Below are positions 31,309-39,737 of a stretch of 52,896 bases of DNA, in pieces. Position numbers and translations under genes: made by a program. Source of the stretch: Bremia lactucae (taxonomy: Eukaryota; Oomycota; Peronosporomycetes; Peronosporales; Peronosporaceae); NCBI RefSeq assembly GCF_004359215.1, contig NW_027152195.1, positions 603,171 to 656,066 on the forward strand, in the 5' to 3' direction. Within the stretch, counting starts at the first letter, position 1; each line of letters opens with the position of its first letter. Under the pieces are notes generated by a model that had not been told where the DNA came from, searched no databases, and saw only the letters and a program-made list of their open reading frames with translations.

Positions 31309-33870
31309 ACCGACTGGCCAGTTCCAGTCGATGTCAAGGGACTTAGAAAGTTCCTTGGTTTAGCGGCGTACTTGCACAAGTACTCTCGCAATTATGCAGA
31401 GATGACAGTTCATCTCTCTCGTCTCTTGAAAAAAGACGAGAAATGGTTATGGAACGCTGATTGTCAGCGTTCGTTTGAAGGTATCAAGCAAAGCTTGATG
31501 CAATCGCTCATCTTGGCGATTGCAGATCAAGACAGACCATTTCATGTGGTCTGTGACGCCAGCGATTTCGCAATCGGCTGCGCGTTAATGCAATATGACA
31601 CAAACGGCGTGGAGCGCGTCGTCTGTTACCAGTCGCGTCAGCTGCAACCAGCTGAACGCAATTATCCAGTGCATGACAATGAACTCCTTGCCATGAAATA
31701 TGCACTGGCTAAATTTAGGGTCTATCTCCTCGGAGATAGACCGTTTATCGTTTATACGGACGGCCGTTACCAGCCCACACCTCTCGCAAAGAATGGCGAG
31801 ATGGCTATCCTTCTTCGCGGAGTATAACTTCCCCGTTGAATATAAACCAGGATGACTTAATGTCGTCGCTGATGCGCTATCACGCCGACCTGATTTTGAG
31901 CCGGCTGCGCATTCCAACAGTAAAAATAATCCCACTGTTGCAACACTCATTTTAAGTGTTCCGTCATCAACATTGTTTGATGACATAAAGAAAGCCTACG
32001 CACAAGATAAGGACCTTCTGCGTTCACAAAATAAACTGATGAATCGTACTAATAGACATTTCAAAGATTCACTGGCTACATATCGATAGTCATCCGATCG
32101 ATACACATCACGCAACGGCTTATTGTATTACACAGCCTTTGCCGGCGACACTCCACGTGTTGTCGTCCCAACTCACAATAATTTGCGCTTGGCATCGTGT
32201 ATGAGTGTCACGATGCACCAATAAGTGGGAATCGTGGACGTGAGAAAACTTATCTCACAGTAAGTCGCGACTTTTACTTGCCCCGCTAGTATCAGCTCGT
32301 GCGCAAGTACATTCGTGCTTGCGAGGTATGTCAACGGGTGAAGCCAATCCCTTCATCCCGTGCACCTCTCCAACCTCTACTACTTCCGGCAGAATGTTGG
32401 CAGTCCGTATCTATAGACTTCGTCTTCGGATTTCCCGAAGACGATCACAAAAATAATAAAATCCTTGTTTTTGTAGAGAGATTCAGCAAGATGGTATCTT
32501 GCTGCAGTGCCAGAGTCAATCACGGCTCCGGGCTGTGCCCGCGTCTTTATCGACACGGTATTTAAACTCCACGGTTTACGGCGGATTGTTGGCAATCCGT
32601 GTTCCGATCACTCGGAACACGGCTGACTATGTCAACTTCTGATCATCCAGAGACAGATGGTCAGACGGAACGCGTAAACCGCGTCCTCGAAGAGATACTT
32701 CAAGGTTACGTCCAATCGTATCCGAATTAAAGCGAGTTTTCACCGATGGTCGAATTTGCCATCAATAGTTCGGTACATTCGTCTTCAACGCAAACATTGT
32801 TCTTCGTGAATGGATTACGCCATCCACGCATACTCACCCAATTCAAGAGATCCTGCAGTTTAAGGGGGGACTCGCACGAGCAAAACCATTTCTGGCTCAT
32901 GCTCATCACGCGTCGAAATTACCAACGAAGCGAGTGATGTCGAAGCAATCGACATCGAAGATGAGAAAGATCTCATGGCAATGCGCACAAAGCTCACTAA
33001 AAAAGACAAAACAAATGAGTCACTCGAGAATCAGTAGTCCTTTTTGTACAGGATTCCATTGCTAACACAGTGGACCGTCAGAAACGGAACGCAGACAAAC
33101 ATGGAAGAGAAAATATATAAATGACCTAGTACTACTCTCTACGGTAAACCTACCTAAGCGCGTAGTCACTAATGTCGGTAGCAGTAAACTACTAAAGAAG
33201 TTCATTAAACCATTCCGTGTTCTGCATCGCAGAGGCAATGCGTACACATCCTACATTTACGTTGGTCGGCTCCGCCCGTACCATTAGCACGCGGTTTCTT
33301 CCGAGGACGAATATGACCACCCTTTTCAAGAATCCCTAAAAAGATTCTTGTGATCACGAACCAGATTCTCATGTTAAATCTGGAGGTTCTCATGCCGAGT
33401 CCGAAGATCTTCGGAAGCGCGATGGGCGGAAGACAGCTCATCACGAATAGCGTGATATTTCCCCTCGTACTTAAACATGGAATACGCACTCTTCGAATGC
33501 TATTCCAACCGTTCAATATGCTGAGCCTGCACCGTCTGCTCTAACGAGCGACGGGTACCGCGCTCGTGATCAAGTTCTTCCTCCAAATCATAGGAAGTGA
33601 TAGAGTTTGTCGATTTTCGACTCTAGATCCGACACATGGGTCGGATCTAATTTTCCCTCCGCCGCCACAACCATTGGTGGATTCCCACAGTGGTCAACGG
33701 TTCCATGTGGAACGTATTAAAACCACCGTGATATGAAGGGGCATCGAACGAGTTATCTTGTTCGCTGGTGCGGTTATCCACCCTCACATGACAGCTGGGA
33801 GCCTCGTTCCTAGCTGGTTGTTGACGTTGAGAGCCTCGTCCGTCTGTATGACGAGACTTATCCGATGAAT
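31309..33870 (+). pseudogene. Gypsy B4 RNase H, integrase and chromodomain
   Basis: The frame 31372-31827 is open: RT thumb, then RNase H with V-V-C-D-A-S-D-F-A-I-G, Q-S-R-Q-L-Q-P-A-E-R-N and V-Y-T-D. After a frameshift the integrase follows: P-A-E-C-W-Q-S-V-S-I-D-F-V-F-G-F (first catalytic Asp, about 32390-32440), S-D-H-P-E-T-D-G-Q-T-E-R-V-N-R-V-L-E-E (about 32640-32695), G-L-R-H-P-R, and a linker. The chromodomain is at 33688-33870 (R-F-H-V-E-R-I, then Y-L-V-R-W-C-G-Y-P-P-S-H-D-S-W-E-P-R-S) followed by TAG at 33811-33813 and L-V-V-D-V. Many frameshifts make it inactive. Confidence 0.87.
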
Positions 33871-34931
33871 CAGAAGGTGCATTGGAATACACGCGCCTCT
33901 GGCATTGTAAATTAATTGCAAAACGTCAATCGCATCGCGCATCTCGTAAGAGATGCGAGTCCTTCCCCAGGGCGAAGAAAGTGAATAAACATCCCCTTTC
34001 ACTCGTTTCCTGTTGTCAACACAACACGGACAGGTATCACCCCACGTGAGGCATGGAAGTCCTGCCTTACAAGACAACCGATGCAATTTATACCTTGCAC
34101 TGGTTGGAATTCGTTTCACAAACTTAATGCGAATCGCGTTAAGTTTTTGAAGCAAGGTTTCGCGTCAAATCTCTGACATTGCGAATAACTCGCTCCAGGC
34201 TTGTATCGGCGAAATTTTATCTCGCTTGTTGTTGCCTACACCATCGATGCTTAAGAAAAACATCGAGATAAAATTCTTTCTCAACGCGAAATTTTTCGCG
34301 CTGGGATCAAGGCCATGTAGCATTGTCGAAATAAATATGGGATATTTATTGTGAGGGGTAGTCTCTCCAGACAAGCTATTGAGTGGCCGTTCGGCCAAAA
34401 GCCACGGCTTCTTCTCAAGGGCAAGACGAGACATTTTAGTGTCTACGATTCCCTGAGTGATACCCACTGAAGCAGGGGTACCACAAGAACTTTTATTACG
34501 ATGGCTTACGCCATCGTCATCACCACGCAGAGAGATATGTGCTGGTGACGGCACGGGAGGCGGTGCTGGCGATGAGGAATCATCCCCATCGTCGTAACCA
34601 AACATGCTATAGCGATCGCTAATAGCACGTCCATCTAATTCAGCCCCCTCATTCAAAGGCTCATAGTCAGCCGCCTGACGATGATCATGCGACTGTTCCG
34701 TTCTCCCGAGTCGGACAAAATGGCCGACTCGCACTTATAGTCGACCTCCATAAAGGGGCGCATTCACGTGGTGAATCACCACGTGCACACGCAACATCGA
34801 GTGTTGCGGGAGAAGACGATACTTCGGTAGACGGAAGCCGCCGCAAGAGACAATAATGTGTCGCCCGCAGCTGCATGAACCGCAGCCGAAGGCGCCGCAC
34901 TATTTGCATACCGCATTGACTTGTTAACCAT
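33300..34931 (-). pseudogene. Gypsy B4 antisense ORF
   Basis: It starts with ATG at 34931, 117 bp inside the 3' LTR, opposite to pol. The N-terminus M-V-N-K-S-M-R-Y-A-N-S-A-A-P-S-A-A parallels the other copy. Then comes an acidic Asp/Ser/Pro-rich part (Y-D-D-G-D-D-S-S-S-P, in 34734-34165), F-Y-L-D-V-F-L-K-H-R-W, I-Q-A-W-S-E-L-F-A, L-N-A-I-R-I-K-F-V-K-R, Y-K-L-H-R-L-S-C-K-A-G-L, P-C-L-T-W-G-D-T-C-P-C-C (about 34060-34010), and a C-terminal coiled-coil-like piece (R-D-E-L-S-S-A-H-R-A-S-E-D-L) antisense to the integrase linker. Substitutions against copy B3 are conservative (I/L, S/T, R/K). Frameshifts are present. Confidence 0.7.
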
Positions 34932-35035
34932 GCGATAAAATTAAAAATAATGGTTCTGACCAATCAACATCGTTTACAATTAAGTGGTTTTATAGTGACC
35001 ACTCTATTCAATAACAAACAAAGTGATTGTCGTTT

Positions 35036-35048
35036 AAGGGAGGGGTGA
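35036..35048 (+). other. Polypurine tract before the Gypsy B 3' LTR
   Basis: AAGGGAGGGGTGA directly precedes the LTR. The equivalent tract next to the LTR at 26808 is AAGGTGGGGTGA on the minus strand. It primes plus-strand DNA synthesis in LTR retrotransposons and fixes element orientation. Confidence 0.75.
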
Positions 35049-35605
35049 TCTAACGAGGTGTATTGTTACATGAAATTACACTTAGAGGTTGTTAAATAAT
35101 ATAGTAATTAAAAGGTAGATAAAATTTGGAGAAATTTACTTATAATATTTGGAGAATATTACTTTAATATTATATCTACTTGCTCCGCGGTCTATTCAGC
35201 GCTGGACGCGCGCATTGAGAGAGAAAGATAATACTTTTGTTACATGTTTAGTATTAGTTTATAATTAAGTTAGTATAAATAGATAGAAAAGAGAACAACT
35301 TTATTATATTAAAAAAATTTATCTTTTAACCCTCTTTAAAGCAAGTGTTTTAAAGAGATTCTTCCTCTGCACGTACTAGTTAGTGTACGTGAAGTGACGT
35401 GAGGAACCACTCGCACTGAGGCAGTGCGAAGGTGACTTGTACTGAAGCAGTACAAATTGGACTTGTACTGAAGCAGTGCGAAGTGGACTTGTACTGAAGC
35501 AGTGAGAAGTGGACTTGTACTGAAGCAGCGCGAAGTGGACTTGTACTGAAGCAGTGCGAAGTGGACTTGTACTGAAGCAGTACAAGTCGGCAGTGCCCCG
35601 TTTCA
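35049..35605 (+). repeat. 3' LTR of Gypsy B4
   Basis: 557 bp from TCTAACGAGG to CCCCGTTTCA. It is longer than the 450-bp solo LTR, mainly because of a 26-bp tandem array at 35421-35576. The terminal repeats are degraded and no matching 5-bp duplication is seen at the right end. Confidence 0.8.
35421..35576. repeat. Tandem array, 6 x 26 bp, inside the LTR
   Basis: Six exact-length units of the type GCAGTGCGAAGTGG-ACTTGTACTGAA, followed by a partial unit. Other LTR copies carry only about two units. The last junction forms an 11-bp hairpin with a 3-nt loop (GACTTGTACTG at 35564-35574 / CAGTACAAGTC at 35578-35588). Confidence 0.93.
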
Positions 35606-35991
35606 CTACTCAGTCGACGTTGTGCGTTTCGAATGCGCGCAGCCCACTTCACATCAGTAAGACGAGCTGTTCCAACGCCGCACCCCAAATATCGCACTGT
35701 TGCCACAAAATTCCTTCACGTTCACTGCTGTTTAAAAAAATTATTTTACTTTTGGTCAGTTGAAATGTAAAGCCCAACAAAACTACCGTCGAGTGTACAA
35801 GTAGTATAATGAACCAGCCTGCGATTTGCTTTACACTTTTTAAGATAATGTCAAATATATAATAAATTCTCCCTGCACGCTTTCTCCGTGCATGTGCCTG
35901 TGGTTGCTAAGAAAGATATGCTCTTGTAAGCAGAGAAGCTTAAAAAAGAATTCTTTGGCATCGAAAATTACGCTCAAATATCTTTTACAGA
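35606..35991. other. Spacer between LTR and UCHL5 gene
   Basis: No gene or repeat recognised. It should hold the UCHL5 promoter. Confidence 0.5.
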
Positions 35992-36963
35992 ATGTCGTGG
36001 TGCACCATCGAGTCCGACCCCGGTGCGCTTCGGTACCTTTTTCCATCACAATTTACTTTTCATTGGCAATAATTTGTTGTAGGCGTTTTCAATGCCCTAA
36101 TTGAGGACATTGGCGTTCAGGGTGTGCAGGTAGAAGAGCTCTACACGCTGGACGAACAGCATATCGCCAACTTGTCGCCTGTTTACGGACTCGTTTTTCT
36201 TTTTAAGTACGACTCTAAGCATGAAGAGGATGGTGAGGCACCTGTCAAGGTAAATGAAGAAGAGGGGCTATTCTTTGCTAAACAGGTGATAAGCAACGCC
36301 TGTGCTACGCAAGCAATTCTGTCTATTTTGCTGAATGCGCACGGCGTAGAGCTAGGTGAGACGCTAACCGAGTTCAAGGCCTTTACTAGCGAATTCCCAT
36401 CGGACCTCAAGGGGCTTGCAATTTCAAATAGTGAAAAAATCCGTTTGGCCCACAATTCTTTTGCCCGGGCCGAACCTTTTGTGGTGGAAAGTCGAAAAGC
36501 GACGGAGGATGACGACGTGTATCACTTCGTGGCCTACGTTCCCGTGAATGGCAAAGTCTATGAGCTTGATGGACTTCAGGAGGGTCCCATATGTCTTGGC
36601 GAGGTATCAGATTTCGAGAATTGCGACTCGTGGCATCAAGTGGCGTGCCCCGTTATTCAAAAGCGGATTGAAAAGTATTCAGCTACGGAAATAAGGTTTA
36701 ATTTACTAGCGCTTGTAAAAAATCGGATACAAACGTATGAAGAGCAACTTAAAGCTATTATTGAGGCTGGTGGAAGTGAGCAACAAGCGGTTCAGATCCA
36801 AGCGGACCTTGCTGCAGAGCAACACAAGCGTGAAATCTGGGCGCAGGAAAATAAGCGCCGCAAACACAACTACACTCCATTTGTTATCGAGCTATTGAAG
36901 AACCTAGCGTTAAAGCAGGAGTTAGAGCCGCTTATAAAAAAACAGCTCGCCAATGCGCATTAG
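35992..36963 (+). CDS. UCHL5: Ubiquitin C-terminal hydrolase, UCH37/UCHL5 type
   Basis: Exon 1 is 35992-36022 and exon 2 is 36083-36963, with a 60-bp intron (GTGCGCTT...TTGTTGTAG), giving 303 residues. Exon 1 supplies the family start M-S-W-C-T-I-E-S-D-P-G, continued by V-F-N-A-L-I in exon 2. The cysteine protease centre is complete: Gln78, Cys84 (Q-V-I-S-N-A-C-A-T-Q-A), His158 (V-Y-H-F-V-A-Y-V-P) and Asp173 (Y-E-L-D-G-L). The C-terminal region (R-R-K-H-N-Y-T-P-F-V-I-E-L-L-K) is the ULD tail that binds Rpn13 in UCH37 family members, so a proteasome-associated deubiquitinase trimming ubiquitin chains is expected. Length is close to the human protein (329). It is convergent with the NEDD8-like gene. 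Confidence 0.95.
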
Positions 36964-37091
36964 TAAGCGGGACATTTTGTTGACCAAATACCACATCCAT
37001 TATTAAAAATTTATTAAGTGCTGAAGGTGCTCCAAGTGGAGGCCGTAGAGACCAGCAACAGGTCATGATGTTTTACTCTAATTGCGTGTTT

Positions 37092-37554
37092 TTAGCACCC
37101 TCCACGTAGTTGTAGAACCATGTGAATAGTACCACCCGCCGCCACATTATAGTCTTGCAGCGTCTTGTCATCCGCTCTGTCAACAAAAGAAGCCGAGTCG
37201 TTAGAATCGAATATGTGTTTCTTGGCAACACTACGGCATCACATACAGCTGCTTCCCACTGTAAATAAGACGGATCTGGTCCACCTGAATTCCTTCTTTC
37301 TCCTGCAGCGCTTGCTTCACATGCAGTATCTGCTCCCACACCACAACAAGTCTTGCATTATTATCGCAAATATATCCCCCTGACCACGGGAATGACCATA
37401 CCGTGTTGTCTGGTTCGAAATTGAAAGTCTGTTTTCGCCCTGTAAGTGTCTACATCAGTTGAATTTAGAGATGCGGTCGCCGAGATAGATAAATATGGTG
37501 TAAGCTCTTGCTGCTAATTGTAAGCTCCTGGCGCACCTTGATCTGAATCTGCAT
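37092..37554 (-). CDS. NEDD8: NEDD8/RUB1-like ubiquitin-fold modifier
   Basis: Four exons: 37554-37537, 37449-37402, 37329-37247 and 37176-37092, with introns of 87, 72 and 70 bp, all GT-AG. The 77-residue product begins M-Q-I-Q-I-K-T-L-T-G, contains E-K-E-G-I-Q-V-D-Q-I-R-L-I-Y-S-G-K-Q-L, and ends M-V-L-Q-L-R-G-G-C. Ile44, Lys48 and the Gly75-Gly76 tail are present. Residue 72 is Gln, not the Arg of ubiquitin or the Ala of animal NEDD8, and a single Cys follows Gly76, so a hydrolase must remove one residue. G-G-T-I-H and the E-K-E-G-I context favour NEDD8, the modifier of cullins, over ubiquitin. The 18-nt first exon makes the gene easy to miss. It is divergent from ARFRP1 (108 bp between starts). 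Confidence 0.88.
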
Positions 37555-37662
37555 AATTATTCACTTTTAAGAATTGTGACAAAGTGAAGGACTTGCTCCT
37601 AGCAACTTATGCGCAACATATAACTGCTTTTATAATGTTGCCGCACCAACTCCATAACCACC
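37555..37662. promoter_or_regulatory. Shared 108-bp intergenic region, divergent genes
   Basis: It lies between the start codons of the NEDD8-like gene (minus) and ARFRP1 (plus) and must hold both 5' UTRs and core promoters. No specific element could be assigned. Confidence 0.5.
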
Positions 37663-38579
37663 ATGTTCTCGCTGTTCTGGGGGTTGTGGAACTATTTATT
37701 TAGCAAAGCAGAGCTACATCTTCTCATTGTGGGTCTTGATGATGCCGGCAAAACGGTAGGTAAGTGTTGAGGTATTGTTGTAGCCATAGAGACTAAACAT
37801 GTTTTGCTACGGAAGACGCTGCTAGAGCAGCTTAAAGGTATCTTTGGCAAGAAACCAGGCATTCCGCTCGACAAAATTCCGCCCACGGTTGGGCTTAATA
37901 GTACGCAAGCTAGAAAAATTGGTGATCTTTTTCAAAAGCGCTGACTTTGCGCTGCTTTTGCAGTTGCAAGAGTTGATATGAGACGGTCGAGAGTCATTTT
38001 TTGGGATCTCGGGGGACAGGTGCGAGAGGCAAGTGTCCGTGCCGACTTAAAAAAGACTCATAAGATTTTGCTAACTGCTGAAAGGAGCGACTTCGTGCGA
38101 TTTGGAACAAATATTACAGCGAGAGCCATGGCATTGTGTTTGTCATCGATTCAGCCAACATCGAAAGGTTTCAAGAAGCCAAGACGACATTACGTAGGCA
38201 TGCCATCAAAGGTTGTTAAGATCGCTCTATTAAAACATGGATGGTTATGGATACAATTATAGATGCAATGCTTACGAATTCGGAGTTGTCAGAGGTGCCT
38301 CTGCTAATTCTTGCCAATAAAATGGACTTGGAGGATGCCCAGACTGTAAATCAAATTGCGGGGATTTTGGCTGTGGAAAGACGTCAAGGCGCCATTGCGA
38401 GTTATCCTATCTGTGCAACAAAAAGGTATGCCTTTTTGTTTATGATGTGTGTAAGCGCTTCCGTTACAATATGGATGGTTCAACGCAGGGAAGGCATTGA
38501 AGAAGCAATGAATTGGCTGGTGGACGCTGTGAAGACTAGCGATCGATATATCGAAAAGGCGGCTACCGGCAGCACGTGA
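37663..38579 (+). CDS. ARFRP1: ARF-related small GTPase, ARFRP1/Arl3-type
   Basis: Six exons: 37663-37755, 37816-37900, 37964-38019, 38085-38193, 38263-38425 and 38489-38579. The five introns are 60-69 bp and GT-AG, giving 198 residues (human ARFRP1 is 201). Nucleotide-binding motifs are complete: G-L-D-D-A-G-K-T (P-loop), P-P-T-V-G-L-N (switch I Thr), W-D-L-G-G-Q (switch II), N-K-M-D and C-A-T-K. There is no Gly at position 2, so no myristoylation, as expected for ARFRP1, whose relatives use an acetylated Met to reach the trans-Golgi and recruit Arl1 and golgins. The insert K-P-G-I-P-L-D-K-I before switch I also matches this subfamily. The 3' end is 92 bp from the convergent uS5m gene. Confidence 0.93.
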
Positions 38580-38671
38580 GTGCCAGGTTTAAGGAGTAAA
38601 AAGCTATTAAATTGACAGCATCACCTCGTATTCATTGACAGCTCATAAGGCGCGTAGTATGGGCACTAGCT

Positions 38672-39607
38672 CTACAGATTGCGCATCCTCGCTAGCGTAC
38701 TGAGCTCCACAAGCGAGTGACCGGTTCGAAGAGCAATCTCCTCTGCCGTTTCATGCTTAGAAAGCGCGTCAAAAGTGGCCTTGACGACAGTAAACGGGTT
38801 ACGCTGACCATGGGTCTTGGACACAATGTCCGTGATACCAAAGCAGTCAAGCACACAAGCTACGGTGTCACTCACCGTAAGTCCTTTGTCTTTCGGTGCT
38901 GGACGCAAAAAGAGCGTGCAACTATTCCACTTCCCATGCACTTCGTGATACAAAGTGCGGTTATCAAAGCGGTCAATGTAGGTAAAGCGCTTCATGGCGA
39001 GCTTAGTACCACGTAGAATCGCAAGAGGTGGCGAAGATCCCTTCCCCACCGCATAGCCCGCGACTCCGCGCATATTTCCGACAACAACAAGCGCTCGAAA
39101 ATTGACAATCCGCTCCTGCGTCGTGACCTTCTGCACTTGATCTACATGCACAATCTGGCGCAGCATTCCCATTCGTCCAAGATTAAGCTCTCCTTCTTCT
39201 TCCTCATCGGCGAATTCCATCTCGTCACTTTCCTTGTTCATAGCGCGAATGTCGCGCAAAATACCTGCGTCAGGCGTTAAATACTGCCCCGGCTGGTCGG
39301 GGTCAGCGAGCGTAATGCCATCCTTCTTAAACTCGTCCAAAAGGCGACGACGCACTTTGCCGCGATTCTCGGGTGACACAATCATAAAGCGACTCTTTCT
39401 GGCAGCTTCGGGCATAATTTGACGCTGCGGCAGTGAATCACGTCGGCTTTTGTCAATGATCTTGTCAGGACCCTCGTCGAAGTCATCGTCCGAGATGCGC
39501 CAGTCGTCGTCGGATGAAAAATACGCCACCTGCAGTTTCTTTCCGGCATTACGTCCATGTCGACGAGCTAGAGCTAGATTAAATCGATCGGCAAAGCGCA
39601 GCAGCAT
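38672..39607 (-). CDS. MRPS5: Mitochondrial ribosomal protein uS5m
   Basis: Single exon, 311 residues. The first ~30 residues are rich in Arg, Leu and Ala (M-L-L-R-F-A-D-R-F-N-L-A-L-A-R-R-H-G-R-N), fitting a mitochondrial targeting sequence. Residues about 165-230 are the S5 N-terminal RNA-binding domain (R-I-V-N-F-R-A-L-V-V-V-G, G-V-A-G-Y-A-V-G-K-G). Residues about 240-285 are the S5 C-terminal domain (G-L-T-V-S-D-T-V-A, R-N-P-F-T-V-V-K-A-T-F-D-A-L). Residues 31-165 are a charged extension seen in mitochondrial forms. It is part of the small subunit near the mRNA entry site. Convergent with ARFRP1 and divergent from the coiled-coil gene. Confidence 0.93.
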   Translation of the reverse strand: MLLRFADRFNLALARRHGRNAGKKLQVAYFSSDDDWRISDDDFDEGPDKIIDKSRRDSLPQRQIMPEAARKSRFMIVSPENRGKVRRRLLDEFKKDGITLADPDQPGQYLTPDAGILRDIRAMNKESDEMEFADEEEEGELNLGRMGMLRQIVHVDQVQKVTTQERIVNFRALVVVGNMRGVAGYAVGKGSSPPLAILRGTKLAMKRFTYIDRFDNRTLYHEVHGKWNSCTLFLRPAPKDKGLTVSDTVACVLDCFGITDIVSKTHGQRNPFTVVKATFDALSKHETAEEIALRTGHSLVELSTLARMRNL

Positions 39608-39737
39608 GCTCTATGTGATTAAGCAGCTCTATAAAAGCTGGAGAGCAGCAGCTACCAATTCACAGCCAAATGCTGTACCAGTCAAATATCCGGCGAAATT
39701 AAAAGTTTCAGGAATTTTGTCGAAAAATTAAATTTTA
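39608..39737. promoter_or_regulatory. 130-bp divergent intergenic region
   Basis: It separates the start codons of uS5m (minus) and the coiled-coil gene (plus). It is AT-rich near the plus start. A shared promoter is inferred from spacing only. Confidence 0.45.

Larger units (their letters stand above)
31309..35605 (+). mobile_element. Gypsy B copy, 3' half with LTR (copy B4)
   Basis: Plus-strand order: RT end (31309), RNase H, integrase, chromodomain (to about 33870), a region whose ORF is on the minus strand (34931-33300), polypurine tract (35036-35048), and 3' LTR (35049-35605). Tract and LTR orientation agree with pol orientation, showing that the opposite-strand ORF belongs to the same element rather than to a second, inverted one. 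Confidence 0.85.

Noticed and set aside
33300..34931. Reading the minus-strand ORF as gag of a separate inverted element
   Set aside because: The polypurine tract and LTR orientation match the plus-strand pol, three copies have the same convergent layout, and the B gag (4760-5825) is a different protein.
35421..35576. CRISPR-like regular repeats
   Set aside because: Units are directly adjacent without unique spacers, inside an LTR of a eukaryotic genome.
35376..35706. Minus-strand ORFs with repeated peptide units
   Set aside because: They are translations of the 26-bp LTR tandem array, not genes.
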